In this document: positions 1 through 8,118 of the stretch, in pieces | How the letters are laid out: every line of letters begins with the position of its first letter | How positions within the stretch are numbered: the stretch's first letter is position 1 | NCBI RefSeq assembly: GCF_016909075.1 | Contig: NZ_JAFBFC010000006.1 | Span: 124,001-188,000 of the forward strand | DNA: 64,000 bases | Direction: 5' to 3' | Source: Priestia iocasae | Lineage (GTDB): Bacteria; Bacillota; Bacilli; Bacillales; Bacillaceae_H | Made by a program: the position numbers and the translations under genes | Notes under the pieces: generated by a model | Seen by the model: the letters and a program-made list of their open reading frames with translations, nothing else | What the model was told of the DNA's origin: nothing | The model's database searches: none

Positions 1-1
1 A

Positions 2-1192
2 GCGTTAAAAGTGGAGGCGGATGTGAAGGACTTTGAATTTCAAGGGGTCGAGATTGCTGCTGTTCCATCAAGCTTTCCGATTGATATGGGCGATACCGAT
101 CGCTTAACAGACGATATGGGTAAGCTGTCAGATGGAATTCGTGACGTGCACAGTGGTGTGACGGAGCTAGAGGATGGTGTCACAGAGCTAAATAAAGGAG
201 CCGCTAAGCTAGCAAAAGGCTCTGCACAGATGAAATCAGGCATCAATGAACTCAATCGTCCATCGGGTGACATTGTTTCTGGGTCAACCGAGATTAAACA
301 TGCGCTTCAAACGTTAAATAAAGAGCTATCGGGTAGTGCTAGTGGCATGGATTTAGAAGCGTTAAGTGAATTACCTGGTGGCTTAAAAAAATTAGCGGAC
401 GGACTACAGCAAACGAATGCTGGATTAACAACGCTGCAACAAAATTATCAACAATCCTACACGGCACTAGATGGAGCCATTCGTGCGATTCCAGCCACAC
501 AAGTGACAGAAGAAGAAATTGCGACTCTGTACGCGAGTGGAGCAAATAAGCAAGTGGTGGATACATTGGTTGCTTCCTATACAGCGGCGCAAAAGGTAAG
601 AGGCACATATGAAGCGGTGCAAGCAGCCTTTGCGGCCGTGGATCCAACATTAACGCAAGTAAAAAGCTCGCTTGGAACGATTAGCGGGCAATTACAAGAA
701 ATCTCAAAAGGTATCGCCATCTCGCTAGAAAGCATGGATACGGGTGGATTAGCGGAGCTTCAAAAAGGGATTGAACAATTAGCAACGAACTACAACACGT
801 TTCATACAGGCATTGTTCAGTACACACAAGGAGTCGGGCAGCTAGCCAACTCGTATAGTGAGCTGCATGGTGGCATGACCAGCCTTTCGAGTGGCACCAA
901 TGAGCTCAAAGGCGGTGTCGGAGAGCTACAGGATGGCACAGCGCAGCTGAACAATGAAACAAAAGATTTACCAGAGCGCCTACAAGCCGAAATCAATGAG
1001 ATGATTGCGCAGTTCGATAAGTCGGACTTCAAACCCATCTCGTTTGTCTCACCTGAAAACGAAAACGTTCAATCGGTTCAATTCGTCTTGAAAACCGAAA
1101 GCATCAAAAACGAGGAGCCGAAAGAAAAGAAAGCCGTAGAAGAAGAGAAGAAAGGGTTTTGGGCGTTGTTTAAGGAATTGTTTAACAAGTAA
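2..1192 (+). CDS. Heptad-repeat (xxxLxxG) extracytoplasmic protein, 5' end missing
   Basis: The reading frame is open to the left edge, so the N-terminus is outside the window; a GTG at 11 is only an internal codon. The visible 396 residues are dominated by repeats of the type L-x-x-G spaced by seven (for example TELEDGVTELNKGAAKLAKG), which form long helical or coiled structure. Such repeats are typical of YhgE/Pip-like proteins and of loops in Firmicute MMPL-type exporters. There is no membrane segment in the visible part, and the C-terminus is a Lys/Glu-rich tail ending in an aromatic amphipathic stretch. The exact family cannot be settled without the missing N-terminus. The gene ends just before a strong bidirectional hairpin shared with the convergent gene. 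Confidence 0.7.
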   Translation, partial: ALKVEADVKDFEFQGVEIAAVPSSFPIDMGDTDRLTDDMGKLSDGIRDVHSGVTELEDGVTELNKGAAKLAKGSAQMKSGINELNRPSGDIVSGSTEIKHALQTLNKELSGSASGMDLEALSELPGGLKKLADGLQQTNAGLTTLQQNYQQSYTALDGAIRAIPATQVTEEEIATLYASGANKQVVDTLVASYTAAQKVRGTYEAVQAAFAAVDPTLTQVKSSLGTISGQLQEISKGIAISLESMDTGGLAELQKGIEQLATNYNTFHTGIVQYTQGVGQLANSYSELHGGMTSLSSGTNELKGGVGELQDGTAQLNNETKDLPERLQAEINEMIAQFDKSDFKPISFVSPENENVQSVQFVLKTESIKNEEPKEKKAVEEEKKGFWALFKELFNK

Positions 1193-1197
1193 TCGAA

Positions 1198-1245
1198 TAA
1201 AAGGCCTGTCACAACCGTAATTCGGACAGTGACAGGCCTTTTTTT
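1198..1245. terminator. Bidirectional intrinsic terminator
   Basis: Twelve-bp perfect arms AAGGCCTGTCAC (1201-1212) and GTGACAGGCCTT (1229-1240) are flanked by A-run and T-run, so the hairpin can end both converging transcripts. The GCCTGTCAC arm recurs at 2788 and 18750. Confidence 0.9.
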
Positions 1246-1843
1246 ACTTCCAGATCCCTTTTTTAAAGGTCGCAGCTTCCTTTTCATATTTTGATAAGGT
1301 TGTTGCGTATTTATTATTTGCAGAATTTGTAACAGCTCGAGCATATCCTTCACGCACTAAGGTCTGGTTAATCATATTTTTTCCTACATGTACATAAGCC
1401 CACAAGTTTCCTTGCTTATCGTATTTTACTTTATCAAACTCTAAAGTGACTGTTTGATTCAATATTTTACGTTGTAAGAAGTCGTGAGCTAAATTTTGTG
1501 AAAGATTATTAGATAATTTAACTCCAATAAGGTTAATGGTTGTTGCTTTACCATTGACATAACCACGGATAGCCGACCCATTACGAATGTATGTAACTTT
1601 CACTGTTGTGGGTTGTGCTTCTGCTTTCTTAGGTGCTACTGTCGTTCCTTGTTTAGGCTTTGTTGTTGGAGCTCCACTGTTGTGATTATGATATTGACCA
1701 TAATTTAAACCCCAATTTTCACAATTAGTACGACAAGTATGACCGCCATTTCCATCTGTACGCCCTGGATGAGCATAAGTAGGTGCAGTTATACCTAGAA
1801 GTAAGGACGTTGATAATAAGGCACTTACTATTTGTTTTTTCAT
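1244..1843 (-). CDS. Secreted YHYH-motif protein with a degenerate staphylococcal-nuclease-like domain
   Basis: The 199-residue product begins with a Sec signal peptide (predicted cleavage after TYA, residue 24). It is followed by a His/Cys-rich YHYH-type segment (HPGRTDGNGGHT, GQYHNHN), a low-complexity linker, and an SNase-fold OB domain from about residue 82 to the end. The C-terminal half aligns by eye with thermonuclease (INLIGV for IRLLLV; NLWAYVHV for GLAYIY), but the catalytic Arg35, Asp40/Glu43 and Arg87 equivalents are replaced (N, K/S and N). It is therefore probably not an active nuclease and may bind a ligand or the wall. Start chosen at the ATG behind a TAGGGAGA ribosome site. 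Single-gene unit, convergent with the upstream gene. Confidence 0.75.
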   Translation of the reverse strand: MKKQIVSALLSTSLLLGITAPTYAHPGRTDGNGGHTCRTNCENWGLNYGQYHNHNSGAPTTKPKQGTTVAPKKAEAQPTTVKVTYIRNGSAIRGYVNGKATTINLIGVKLSNNLSQNLAHDFLQRKILNQTVTLEFDKVKYDKQGNLWAYVHVGKNMINQTLVREGYARAVTNSANNKYATTLSKYEKEAATFKKGIWK

Positions 1844-2181
1844 TACATATTCTCCCTATCTTATAAATATCAAACTGATACTATATTACTACCAAGGGCG
1901 AGAAATTTCCATATATATTTTATTTACATAGTGTTAATAGTGAAAAGGAACTATACAGCACCACAATTAAGGTATAGTGGGAATAGAAAGGCTAAAATGA
2001 TTGTTGCTTAATAAAGGTTAAAGAATAATCCAGATACGTTCTTACGCGTAGTTAAAAGACTGATAGATTAATAAAAGATAAAAACTCCTATCAGCCCCTT
2101 TTTGATAACCTCACCCAAAATAGGTACACCTTTTTTGTTAGGATGTAAAAAACAATCACCTAAAAGAAAAGAGGAGAGCCC
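1844..2181. other. Intergenic region with a weak hairpin
   Basis: No credible gene is seen in this 338-nt A+T-rich stretch. CTGATAG (2060-2066) and CTATCAG (2088-2094) followed by C4T5 could form a weak terminator-like stem. Promoters for the two divergent flanking genes must lie here, but I cannot place them with confidence. Confidence 0.4.
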
Positions 2182-2763
2182 TTGTTTACAATAAGAAGAC
2201 TTACCCCAACGTGCCCTAAATGTAACGGTTGCCATACGTACGATGTGATTCCGGAACTCCCAAGCGAACCACAGTGGCAGCTACGACCCTTTGATTTTTC
2301 TCTAGAAACCTATTCGGTAGGCAATGCAACGTATTACTGTATGGACTGCGAGTATAAATGGAAGAAGTATAGAGGAAAGAAGCCTTATGAAAAGATAAAG
2401 GTCATTTACGCACACGCTGGTGGATTCCCTGGCCCTTATCATAAGGTAAAAGTGGATGTAGCGAGAAGTATAGTCGAATACAAAGCAGATTTTTCTTATG
2501 ACAGTGAATTACCTGTTCACGATCGTAAGGAACGATCGAAAGAAGAACTCGAATTCTTTCTTGCCAAGCTGTACACATGTGATTTTATGAATTGGGCTGA
2601 AGAGTATGACATGTCAGGGCCTGTGCTAGATGGGACACATTGGAGCATTCGGATTGAATACGATACGCACTGCGAGATGAAACGAGGGAGTAACCACTAT
2701 CCATCTAAATGGGCGACATTTTGTAAAGCAATTTCGAGCTTAAGTGGATATGAGTATTACTAG
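2182..2763 (+). CDS. Hypothetical zinc-ribbon protein
   Basis: I do not recognise the family. The 193-residue product starts at TTG (2182), set by a GAGGAG ribosome site at 2171. It carries CPKC near residue 11 and CMDC near residue 54, a probable structural zinc ribbon. A soluble domain follows, with a conserved-looking stretch near the C-terminus (GTHWSIRIEY, RGSNHYPSKW). No membrane segment or signal peptide is visible, so it is probably cytoplasmic. It is monocistronic and followed by an imperfect GCCTGTCA-type hairpin. Confidence 0.75.
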   Translation: MFTIRRLTPTCPKCNGCHTYDVIPELPSEPQWQLRPFDFSLETYSVGNATYYCMDCEYKWKKYRGKKPYEKIKVIYAHAGGFPGPYHKVKVDVARSIVEYKADFSYDSELPVHDRKERSKEELEFFLAKLYTCDFMNWAEEYDMSGPVLDGTHWSIRIEYDTHCEMKRGSNHYPSKWATFCKAISSLSGYEYY

Positions 2764-2786
2764 AAGGTAGATTCCTAATGTCGGGT

Positions 2787-2840
2787 ACCTGTCATTTCCC
2801 AAATAGATTGAAGAAGTTGGGGGCGTGACAGGCACTTTTA
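2787..2840 (+). terminator. Imperfect hairpin terminator of the CCTGTCA repeat type
   Basis: ACCTGTCA (2787-2794) and TGACAGGC (2826-2833) pair, with an inner CCCAA/TTGGG extension, followed by ACTTTTATTTAT. The arm sequence matches the hairpins at 1201 and 18750. Confidence 0.65.
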
Positions 2841-3239
2841 TTTATAAGAGTAGTCTTCTGCAAACGGATCAAATTATTGAAAGCCACAACTCAATAGGTG
2901 ATAGAGATTATAAGGAAATTTACTCATAGTAATGGTCGGGTAGTTTAAGGTGAGTGTGATACATCATGCAATCATTTAATTAAATCTTTAAAGTCCTTCG
3001 TTCATAACGATAACGGCGTTCAAAAATTATTCATTTAATAGTATGAAAAGATTCATAACACTACCTTTAGCTCAAACGTTTCCCAACAACATTTTTAGCT
3101 GAATGATACATCTACTAGAACATTCTGTCTCAAAAGAGGGAATGACCTGAAAAATATAATAACTTTAGTAGAAACGTACAGGCATTTTCTTGAAAAAATA
3201 ATAGAATATAGCGTAGTGAATCAGAAAGAGGTGTTATTT
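2841..3239. other. Intergenic region, no feature identified
   Basis: About 400 nt without a plausible gene. It presumably holds the promoter of the Cys-rich gene at 3240, but no clear sigma-A, sigma-E or sigma-K match could be assigned by eye. Confidence 0.4.
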
Positions 3240-3755
3240 ATGAATTTATGTAAAAGATGCGGACAACGTACGGATATGTGCCGCTGCTTATCCCCTTATA
3301 AACAACGTTATAACTACGCACAGCCTTCTAAACATGTTTTCGTTAAAGGTTATAATAAAAGTTATACTGATTGTGATAATGACTATTACAACGACCATTG
3401 TAAATACAGAGAGTGCAGAAGGAAGCCAAAATCGACCCCTCCATCTTCATCTCCATCACAAAGTGCAAACCCAAACTCCAATCCACCTTCCTGTCCACCT
3501 CCTTGTCCACCTAAACCATGCAACGAAAGCCTTAGTGAACTCATTTCATCAGCTGCAGAAATTGAAAATGCAATGGCAAACGCTATTAATGCGGAAGTAG
3601 ATTTGCTTAAACGTGGAAATTTAACAACTGAACAGCTGATAATTCTGACAAATAAATTAGAAAATCTATTAAAATTGGTAATAAAAAAAGAAATTGTATT
3701 GGAATTTTTAATTGAGGATGCAACGAAAGCTTGTAAAGAGTCGGACTCTAAGTAA
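3240..3755 (+). CDS. Cys-rich, Pro/Ser-linker protein with helical C-terminal module (possible spore surface protein)
   Basis: The 171-residue product has a Cys-rich N-terminus (CKRCGQRTDMCRC), a Tyr/Asn-rich middle, a Pro/Ser/Cys linker (about residues 64-93) and a helical C-terminal module. The module includes the stretch VIKKEIVLEFLIEDA. Nearly the same stretch (AIKKEIVLELLLDEV) occurs in the next gene, so the two proteins share a domain. The start is placed at ATG 3240 because AAAGAGGTG (3225-3233) lies at normal distance; an upstream GTG at 3216 has no ribosome site. Cys-rich low-complexity proteins in Bacillaceae are often coat or exosporium components, but that assignment is inference. 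Confidence 0.7.
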   Translation: MNLCKRCGQRTDMCRCLSPYKQRYNYAQPSKHVFVKGYNKSYTDCDNDYYNDHCKYRECRRKPKSTPPSSSPSQSANPNSNPPSCPPPCPPKPCNESLSELISSAAEIENAMANAINAEVDLLKRGNLTTEQLIILTNKLENLLKLVIKKEIVLEFLIEDATKACKESDSK

Positions 3756-3811
3756 CCTTAGTTATTTAGCCTTTTTATTGTTGCTTATCCTTTTAAGGGA
3801 TAATCGTTTAT

Positions 3812-3839
3812 ACCAATTCTAGTAGACAAGCATAAAGTG
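3812..3839 (+). promoter_or_regulatory. Possible sigma-K-type promoter
   Basis: AC at 3812-3813, a 17-nt spacer and CATAAAGTG at 3831 resemble the sigma-K pattern (AC-16/17-CATAnnnTA) with one mismatch. It would fit sporulation expression of the gene at 3912. The motif is short, so a chance match is possible. Confidence 0.25.
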
Positions 3840-3911
3840 TAGATAGGGACTCTGAAATACCAAGTATCGTATGAAATAGAAGTCTACTAAAATTGAGAAA
3901 GGGAGTTTAAA

Positions 3912-4547
3912 ATGGCAAATGGACCATTTATCAATGCGGCTGCAAAGATTGAAGAGGCAATCGCAGCTATTTTACAGTTTGCTGCAACAACTGAAGATAA
4001 GGGGTTTATTGAACGTATTACCAGATTGGCTATCAAAAAAGAAATTGTGTTGGAATTGTTACTGGATGAAGTCGGTCAAGTTGAAACTGAATGTCGATGT
4101 AGTGGTGCAGTTAATGTAACCATTCCGAATACGAGTATAACTGTTAATAATGTTCAAGACATAGGGACTGTTATGTTTGTTGGTCAAATTTGTCCTAACT
4201 GTTTTGTGGAAGGATCTGGTTTTACTTTTAATTTCATGGATAATACACCTAACCCAGATAATTCTTTTACGTTTGTGTCAACTAGTATCTCACCTTCTAC
4301 GTGTAGTATTAGTCCTACTAGTATAAGTTTGAGCTTTAATGGATTAGGGGTTGTTACAAGAGCAGATATGTCAACAGTTAACGTATTCTTTAGTGGGAGC
4401 TTAACTGAAGGGACAGTTCCACCTGGTGCAACTGATAACTTTTTCATGTTTTTCAATAGTCAAGAAGTGGGTAATCCGTTTAGTGCATCATATAGTTCTC
4501 CTAGTTTACCAGATAGTTCTATTACTGTTGAAGAGTGTAATTCCTAA
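3912..4547 (+). CDS. Helical-module plus beta-rich protein (possible spore surface protein)
   Basis: The 211-residue product has an N-terminal helical module (residues 1-55, with AIKKEIVLELLLDEV) shared with the gene upstream. A CRC motif follows, then a Ser/Thr/Asn/Phe-rich beta-strand domain to the C-terminus, with no signal peptide. The composition (few charged residues, many T/S/N and V/F alternations) resembles surface or exosporium-type beta proteins. The ATG at 3912 follows a GAAAGGGAG ribosome site. Intergenic distance to the previous gene is 156 nt, and a separate terminator follows, so it may be an independent unit. The function is unknown; the shared helical module suggests that the two proteins interact or assemble in the same layer. 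Confidence 0.7.
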   Translation: MANGPFINAAAKIEEAIAAILQFAATTEDKGFIERITRLAIKKEIVLELLLDEVGQVETECRCSGAVNVTIPNTSITVNNVQDIGTVMFVGQICPNCFVEGSGFTFNFMDNTPNPDNSFTFVSTSISPSTCSISPTSISLSFNGLGVVTRADMSTVNVFFSGSLTEGTVPPGATDNFFMFFNSQEVGNPFSASYSSPSLPDSSITVEECNS

Positions 4548-4551
4548 GAAT

Positions 4552-4598
4552 GTAACCAATCTCCTATCACGAAAAAAGGTATAATTGGTTGCTTTTTT
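4552..4598 (+). terminator. Intrinsic terminator
   Basis: AACCAAT (4554-4560) pairs with ATTGGTT (4584-4590) and is followed by GCTTTTTT. Confidence 0.8.
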
Positions 4599-4793
4599 AT
4601 AAAGCTATTATATGTTGGTTTGAAATGTTGTTCACCTAATAGACGATAGAATTGTATGTAAAAACAATGTTTTTCACATGCAATCTATTATTCCAAAGGT
4701 GGATTACATTAATTTAATAGATCTAGAGAAACTCACTATAACGAAAACAATTAAACTAGCAAACAAGCCTTTGGGAGTAATCATATGCATATT

Positions 4794-4836
4794 AAAAAAA
4801 GCTGTACCGATTTAATCAATCCGTACAGCCTTTTTA
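4794..4836 (-). terminator. Intrinsic terminator of the SLH protein gene
   Basis: GCTGTAC (4801-4807) pairs with GTACAGC (4823-4829). Read on the minus strand it is followed by seven T (A-run 4794-4800). Confidence 0.85.
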
Positions 4837-4841
4837 ATACC

Positions 4842-6998
4842 TTACTTCGTTTTTGTTAATAGTAATGAGATAATCTTTGCCGCTTGTGCTCGTGTGGCTG
4901 CTTGGTTTGGTTTGAATTCGCCTTGTTCATATCCGCTCATGACTTGTAGCTCGTATGCTTTTTGTACCGCTTCTTTGGCATAAGGAGCAATAGCTGCTTC
5001 GTCTTTGTACGTGAATGAGCCTTGCTTGACCTCAGTGTTCATCACCGTTTCATACGCATAAACAAGAATCGTCGCAAGCTCTGCACGTGAAAGCGGATGG
5101 TTCGGTTGGATGAGCTCGGCTGGGATGATGTTCTGTTCGTTTAATTGCGTCATAAGCTGTTCAAATGAATGCGCTGGAAACGCTCTTGATAAAATTGACG
5201 AAAGCTGAGCATACGTTAAGGGTTTGTTCGGTGAAAATGTGTGAGCATCTGTACCAAACAAAATGCCACGATTCACTAATTCGTTTACATATGAATAGCT
5301 CCAATGCGAAGCAGGGACATCGTTAAACTCATAAGACTGATCTGTTGTTAGGGTTTTGTCGTCTAATTCATAAACGGCGACGGTTCCTGATACTTCATGC
5401 GTGGCACTTAATAAAGGCTTGCCAGTTGGGCTATCAGATGCCGGGATAAAAACCAATCCTTCTGGTGAAACGTCTCCTTTTACATTTTCAGAAAAATCAC
5501 GGCTTGAAATCATCGTCACAAATTTAGAAGAAGCAGGGTTTGTCACATCATAGACCATAATCGCACTGATTCGCTCTAAGGCAATAAAGGCATACTTGTT
5601 GCTGCCGATTTCCCCGGTCACAACGGTTTCGGGTTCTGGTCCTTTCGATGAGCTACGCTTGTCCATGTTGATTTCATCGTTACTCGTATTAAAATATTCA
5701 GGTAGGGCGTCATGTGTAATACGCTCAAAGTCAGAGCCAGAGTCGAATACAACGTCCATCGTCTCGGCATCAAAAATCGTAAAGCTACGCGTACCATAAG
5801 AATGAAGAGACTCATATACATCGTTGACTTGTCCGTTTTCAGTTGTAATCTTCGTTTTATTCAGGCGATCCAACCAGCCGTCTTTGATAAGTTCATCTAA
5901 TTCTTCTTGTGTATAACCTGCATAATGCTTTGCGTCCAGTCGTACAGAGCCTGCGATATCACCAATGGATGCTTCTTCTGAGTACGCTTGATAATCGCGT
6001 GCATCCCCTTCATTTGGTGTTAAAATGTACGTTTTACCTTTATACTCCATCACATCAATCGCATCAGGCATGTAATACCCTAAAAGAGGTTGTTTCTCTA
6101 AGCTATATTTTCCGTCTTGAACCGCATCAAGCTCGTTGCCTTTCACCGAATGATCCTTTACGCCAAGACCTTTTACATGTAGAATCTTTTTTGCTTCAAG
6201 GTCAACCGTTGCGATAGCATTGTTTTCTTGCATAGAGACGTAAGCCGTTTTACTATCGGCTGACACCGAAATATATTCTGGTTCTAATTGTTGAGCGATG
6301 GTTCCTTTTGATTGAACACGGACGTTCTCGTCAAGTAACTCTTCGCTAAACGGAAGCAACGTATGAGAGAGTATGTCGTTTTGTTTCATTTGACTTTTTA
6401 GCTCAATAATGGAAAGAGAGCCTTCAGGGTCAACGCTGTAATCGTCTGTTGGTTCGCCTTCATTCGCAACAATGACCTTTGTGCCATCTTTTGAGAACGT
6501 CACCATATCAGGCAAAGAACCAACTTTTACTTTCGTGAGATATGTACCGTCTTTTTTCAAAAAGACAATGTAGCCAGGATCCGTTTTGGGCTGACTGACA
6601 ACGGCTAGTGCGATAAGGTCTTTCGTTGGGTGTGACGCAATGCTTGTTATATCATCAACACGATCAATGCCTAAGTCTTTTGAGAAAATTCGTTTTTTCG
6701 AGGGAATGCTTGAGAATTGATTTGATTTTAATGATTGAAATGAAAGGATATCAAAAGCTGTCTCTGCTCCGTTTGTGACAAACGCTTGTTTTGACGCTGC
6801 ATCAAACGCTAAAATCTCCGTTCCACCTTTTCCTGATTGACTATTATATTGACCAATCTGTGAAATAGACAGCGACTCTCCTTTGTATTGATAAAAAGAA
6901 GTCTCCGGATTCTCTGCTAACACCGCAAGCGGTGCGCCGACTGTACATACAAGACTAGCAGCGATGGCGCTAGACCATAACGATTTTTTCATCTTCAT
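4842..6998 (-). CDS. Secreted choice-of-anchor-I protein with three SLH domains
   Basis: The 718-residue product has a signal peptide (cleavage expected after VLA, residue 28). A long beta-propeller-like region of the choice-of-anchor-I family, associated with alkaline-phosphatase-like proteins, spans about residues 50-545 (motifs VIVANEGEPTDDY and ILTPNEGDARDY). Three S-layer-homology repeats follow (from about 555 to the end), which bind secondary cell-wall polymer. It should therefore sit on the cell surface. The ATG is preceded by AGGAGG at good distance. Upstream are 11-bp-phased PhoP-like hexamers, and the neighbouring operon takes up and degrades a phosphonate, so a role in phosphate scavenging is likely. 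Its catalytic activity is not established from sequence. Confidence 0.85.
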   Translation of the reverse strand: MKMKKSLWSSAIAASLVCTVGAPLAVLAENPETSFYQYKGESLSISQIGQYNSQSGKGGTEILAFDAASKQAFVTNGAETAFDILSFQSLKSNQFSSIPSKKRIFSKDLGIDRVDDITSIASHPTKDLIALAVVSQPKTDPGYIVFLKKDGTYLTKVKVGSLPDMVTFSKDGTKVIVANEGEPTDDYSVDPEGSLSIIELKSQMKQNDILSHTLLPFSEELLDENVRVQSKGTIAQQLEPEYISVSADSKTAYVSMQENNAIATVDLEAKKILHVKGLGVKDHSVKGNELDAVQDGKYSLEKQPLLGYYMPDAIDVMEYKGKTYILTPNEGDARDYQAYSEEASIGDIAGSVRLDAKHYAGYTQEELDELIKDGWLDRLNKTKITTENGQVNDVYESLHSYGTRSFTIFDAETMDVVFDSGSDFERITHDALPEYFNTSNDEINMDKRSSSKGPEPETVVTGEIGSNKYAFIALERISAIMVYDVTNPASSKFVTMISSRDFSENVKGDVSPEGLVFIPASDSPTGKPLLSATHEVSGTVAVYELDDKTLTTDQSYEFNDVPASHWSYSYVNELVNRGILFGTDAHTFSPNKPLTYAQLSSILSRAFPAHSFEQLMTQLNEQNIIPAELIQPNHPLSRAELATILVYAYETVMNTEVKQGSFTYKDEAAIAPYAKEAVQKAYELQVMSGYEQGEFKPNQAATRAQAAKIISLLLTKTK

Positions 6999-7033
6999 AT
7001 CGATTCCTCCTATTTAAAAATACCTTTTAATGG

Positions 7034-7072
7034 TATCAATTGTTTGTAAAATCAATATGAAGCTTGTGTAAA
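7034..7072 (-). promoter_or_regulatory. PhoP-box-like array upstream of the SLH protein gene
   Basis: On the minus strand the hexamers TTTACA (7067-7072), TTCATA (7056-7061), TTTACA (7045-7050) and TTGATA (7034-7039) recur at exactly 11-bp intervals. Three fit the Bacillus PhoP consensus TT(A/T/C)A(C/T)A and the fourth differs at one base. This is the arrangement of B. subtilis Pho promoters. Confidence 0.65.
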
Positions 7073-7091
7073 GGTATAAATGGTTAACTAC

Positions 7092-7140
7092 AAAAAAGGG
7101 CTGATCACATTCCGTATCATGTCGGAAGTAATCGGTCCTT
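7092..7140 (-). terminator. Intrinsic terminator of the DeoR-family gene
   Basis: Read on the minus strand, GGACCGATTAC pairs imperfectly with GTGATCAGCCC and is followed by six T. It lies directly after the stop at 7145. Confidence 0.7.
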
Positions 7141-7144
7141 TTTA

Positions 7145-7906
7145 TTATTTTGCTAGATACAGCTGAATGCCAGCTGCTTCGTATGTTTTTTGGATGTCCT
7201 TTGGCAGGTTGCAGTCGGTAATAATGGCGTGAACGTCACTTAGAGGCGTGACGGCCACAGTGACGTTCTTCTCAAATTTTTCACTACCAGCTGCGACGTA
7301 GACTTGTTCGGCAAGAGAGATGATTTTTTTTCGGGTAACGACTTCTTCTAAGCTGTAATCTGAAATGCCTTTTTCAAGTGAAATGCCGCTTGCGCAAATG
7401 AAGGCTTTTGTGACGTTTAGTTTTTCAAAGTTAAATAAATAGTCATAAGTCACAATGGACTGTTCTTGTTTGCGCATTTTTCCACCTATTATAATCAGCT
7501 CTACGTCGCTATGTAGAAGTTCAGACGCCGCTGGAAGTGAATTGGTGACAACGGTTAGTTTCTTTTTTGTTTTCATGTATTTTGCAATATGGTACGTCGT
7601 GGATCCGCTATCTAAATAGATGCAGTCGCCGTCATTAATGAGCTGACTACATGCTTTAGCAATCGCTTCTTTTTCCTCGAGGTTTTTCACCATTCGCTCA
7701 TCAATGTTCGATTCTCCCATGATGGTTTCAATTAGTTTAATTCCACCATAAATCTTTTCAATCTTTCCTTGTTTCACAAGCTGTTGAATGTCTCTGCGAA
7801 CCGTATCAATCGATATATCTAATGCTTCAGTTAATTCATTCATCGTTAATGTTTTTTTGACAACGAGCATTCGTAAAATAAGTTGTTGTCGTTCTAATGG
7901 ATACAT
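7145..7906 (-). CDS. DeoR/GlpR-family regulator, probably of the phosphonate operon
   Basis: The product (about 253 residues from ATG 7906) has the N-terminal DeoR winged helix (TMNELTEALDISIDTVRRDI). The C-terminal DeoR sensor domain is of the sugar-phosphate-isomerase-like type (motifs YLDSGSTT and TNSLPAASEL). A GTG at 7915 would sit only one base from the AAAGGA ribosome site, so ATG 7906 is preferred. The gene is divergent from the phosphonate uptake and degradation operon, and two perfect 17-bp direct repeats lie in the shared intergenic region. It is therefore most likely the local regulator, sensing a phosphonate or phosphorylated intermediate; the ligand is not known. Confidence 0.85.
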   Translation of the reverse strand: MYPLERQQLILRMLVVKKTLTMNELTEALDISIDTVRRDIQQLVKQGKIEKIYGGIKLIETIMGESNIDERMVKNLEEKEAIAKACSQLINDGDCIYLDSGSTTYHIAKYMKTKKKLTVVTNSLPAASELLHSDVELIIIGGKMRKQEQSIVTYDYLFNFEKLNVTKAFICASGISLEKGISDYSLEEVVTRKKIISLAEQVYVAAGSEKFEKNVTVAVTPLSDVHAIITDCNLPKDIQKTYEAAGIQLYLAK

Positions 7907-7988
7907 AATGGGCACGTCCTTTGTCGGTATTTCCTTCTTTATTTTACTAAATGATGCCTAACTCATCAACATGGTAAATGTTAAAGTG

Positions 7989-8038
7989 TGAATAACATAT
8001 GCAAAACTTTATTAAAAGTTATGAATAACATATGCAAA
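7989..8038. promoter_or_regulatory. Perfect 17-bp direct repeats, likely DeoR operator
   Basis: TGAATAACATATGCAAA occurs at 7989-8005 and again at 8022-8038 without a mismatch, offset by 33 bp (three helical turns). It lies between the divergent DeoR gene and the phosphonate operon. Confidence 0.75.
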
Positions 8039-8040
8039 TT

Positions 8041-8094
8041 TTAACGTCTTGTTTACAAAATTCGTGTTTTTCTTTTACAAACTGATTTTATACT
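8041..8094 (+). promoter_or_regulatory. Phosphonate operon promoter with PhoP-like boxes
   Basis: TATACT (8089-8094) is a good -10, but there is no -35. Instead TTAACG (8041), TTTACA (8052) and TTTACA (8074) fall on one 11-bp register (the 8063 position is degenerate), about -60 to -22 from the expected start. This is the layout of PhoP-activated promoters. Confidence 0.55.
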
Positions 8095-8118
8095 GAGGGG
8101 GAATAAGGAGGTGGCGAT

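Noticed and set aside
339-1038. Minus-strand frames inside the heptad-repeat gene
   Set aside because: They are opposite-strand shadows caused by the repeated codon pattern and have no ribosome sites.
3785-3806. TTATCC/GGATAA hairpin between the two Cys/beta genes as a terminator
   Set aside because: The stem is only six bp and no T-run follows.
3882-3892. TAGTAGAC/GTCTACTA inverted pair around 3820 and 3884 as an operator
   Set aside because: The arms are about 55 nt apart, and similar short words occur elsewhere in this A+T-rich stretch; the evidence is too thin.
7913-7915. GTG as the start of the DeoR-family gene
   Set aside because: It lies one base from the AAAGGA ribosome site; ATG at 7906 has a workable distance.
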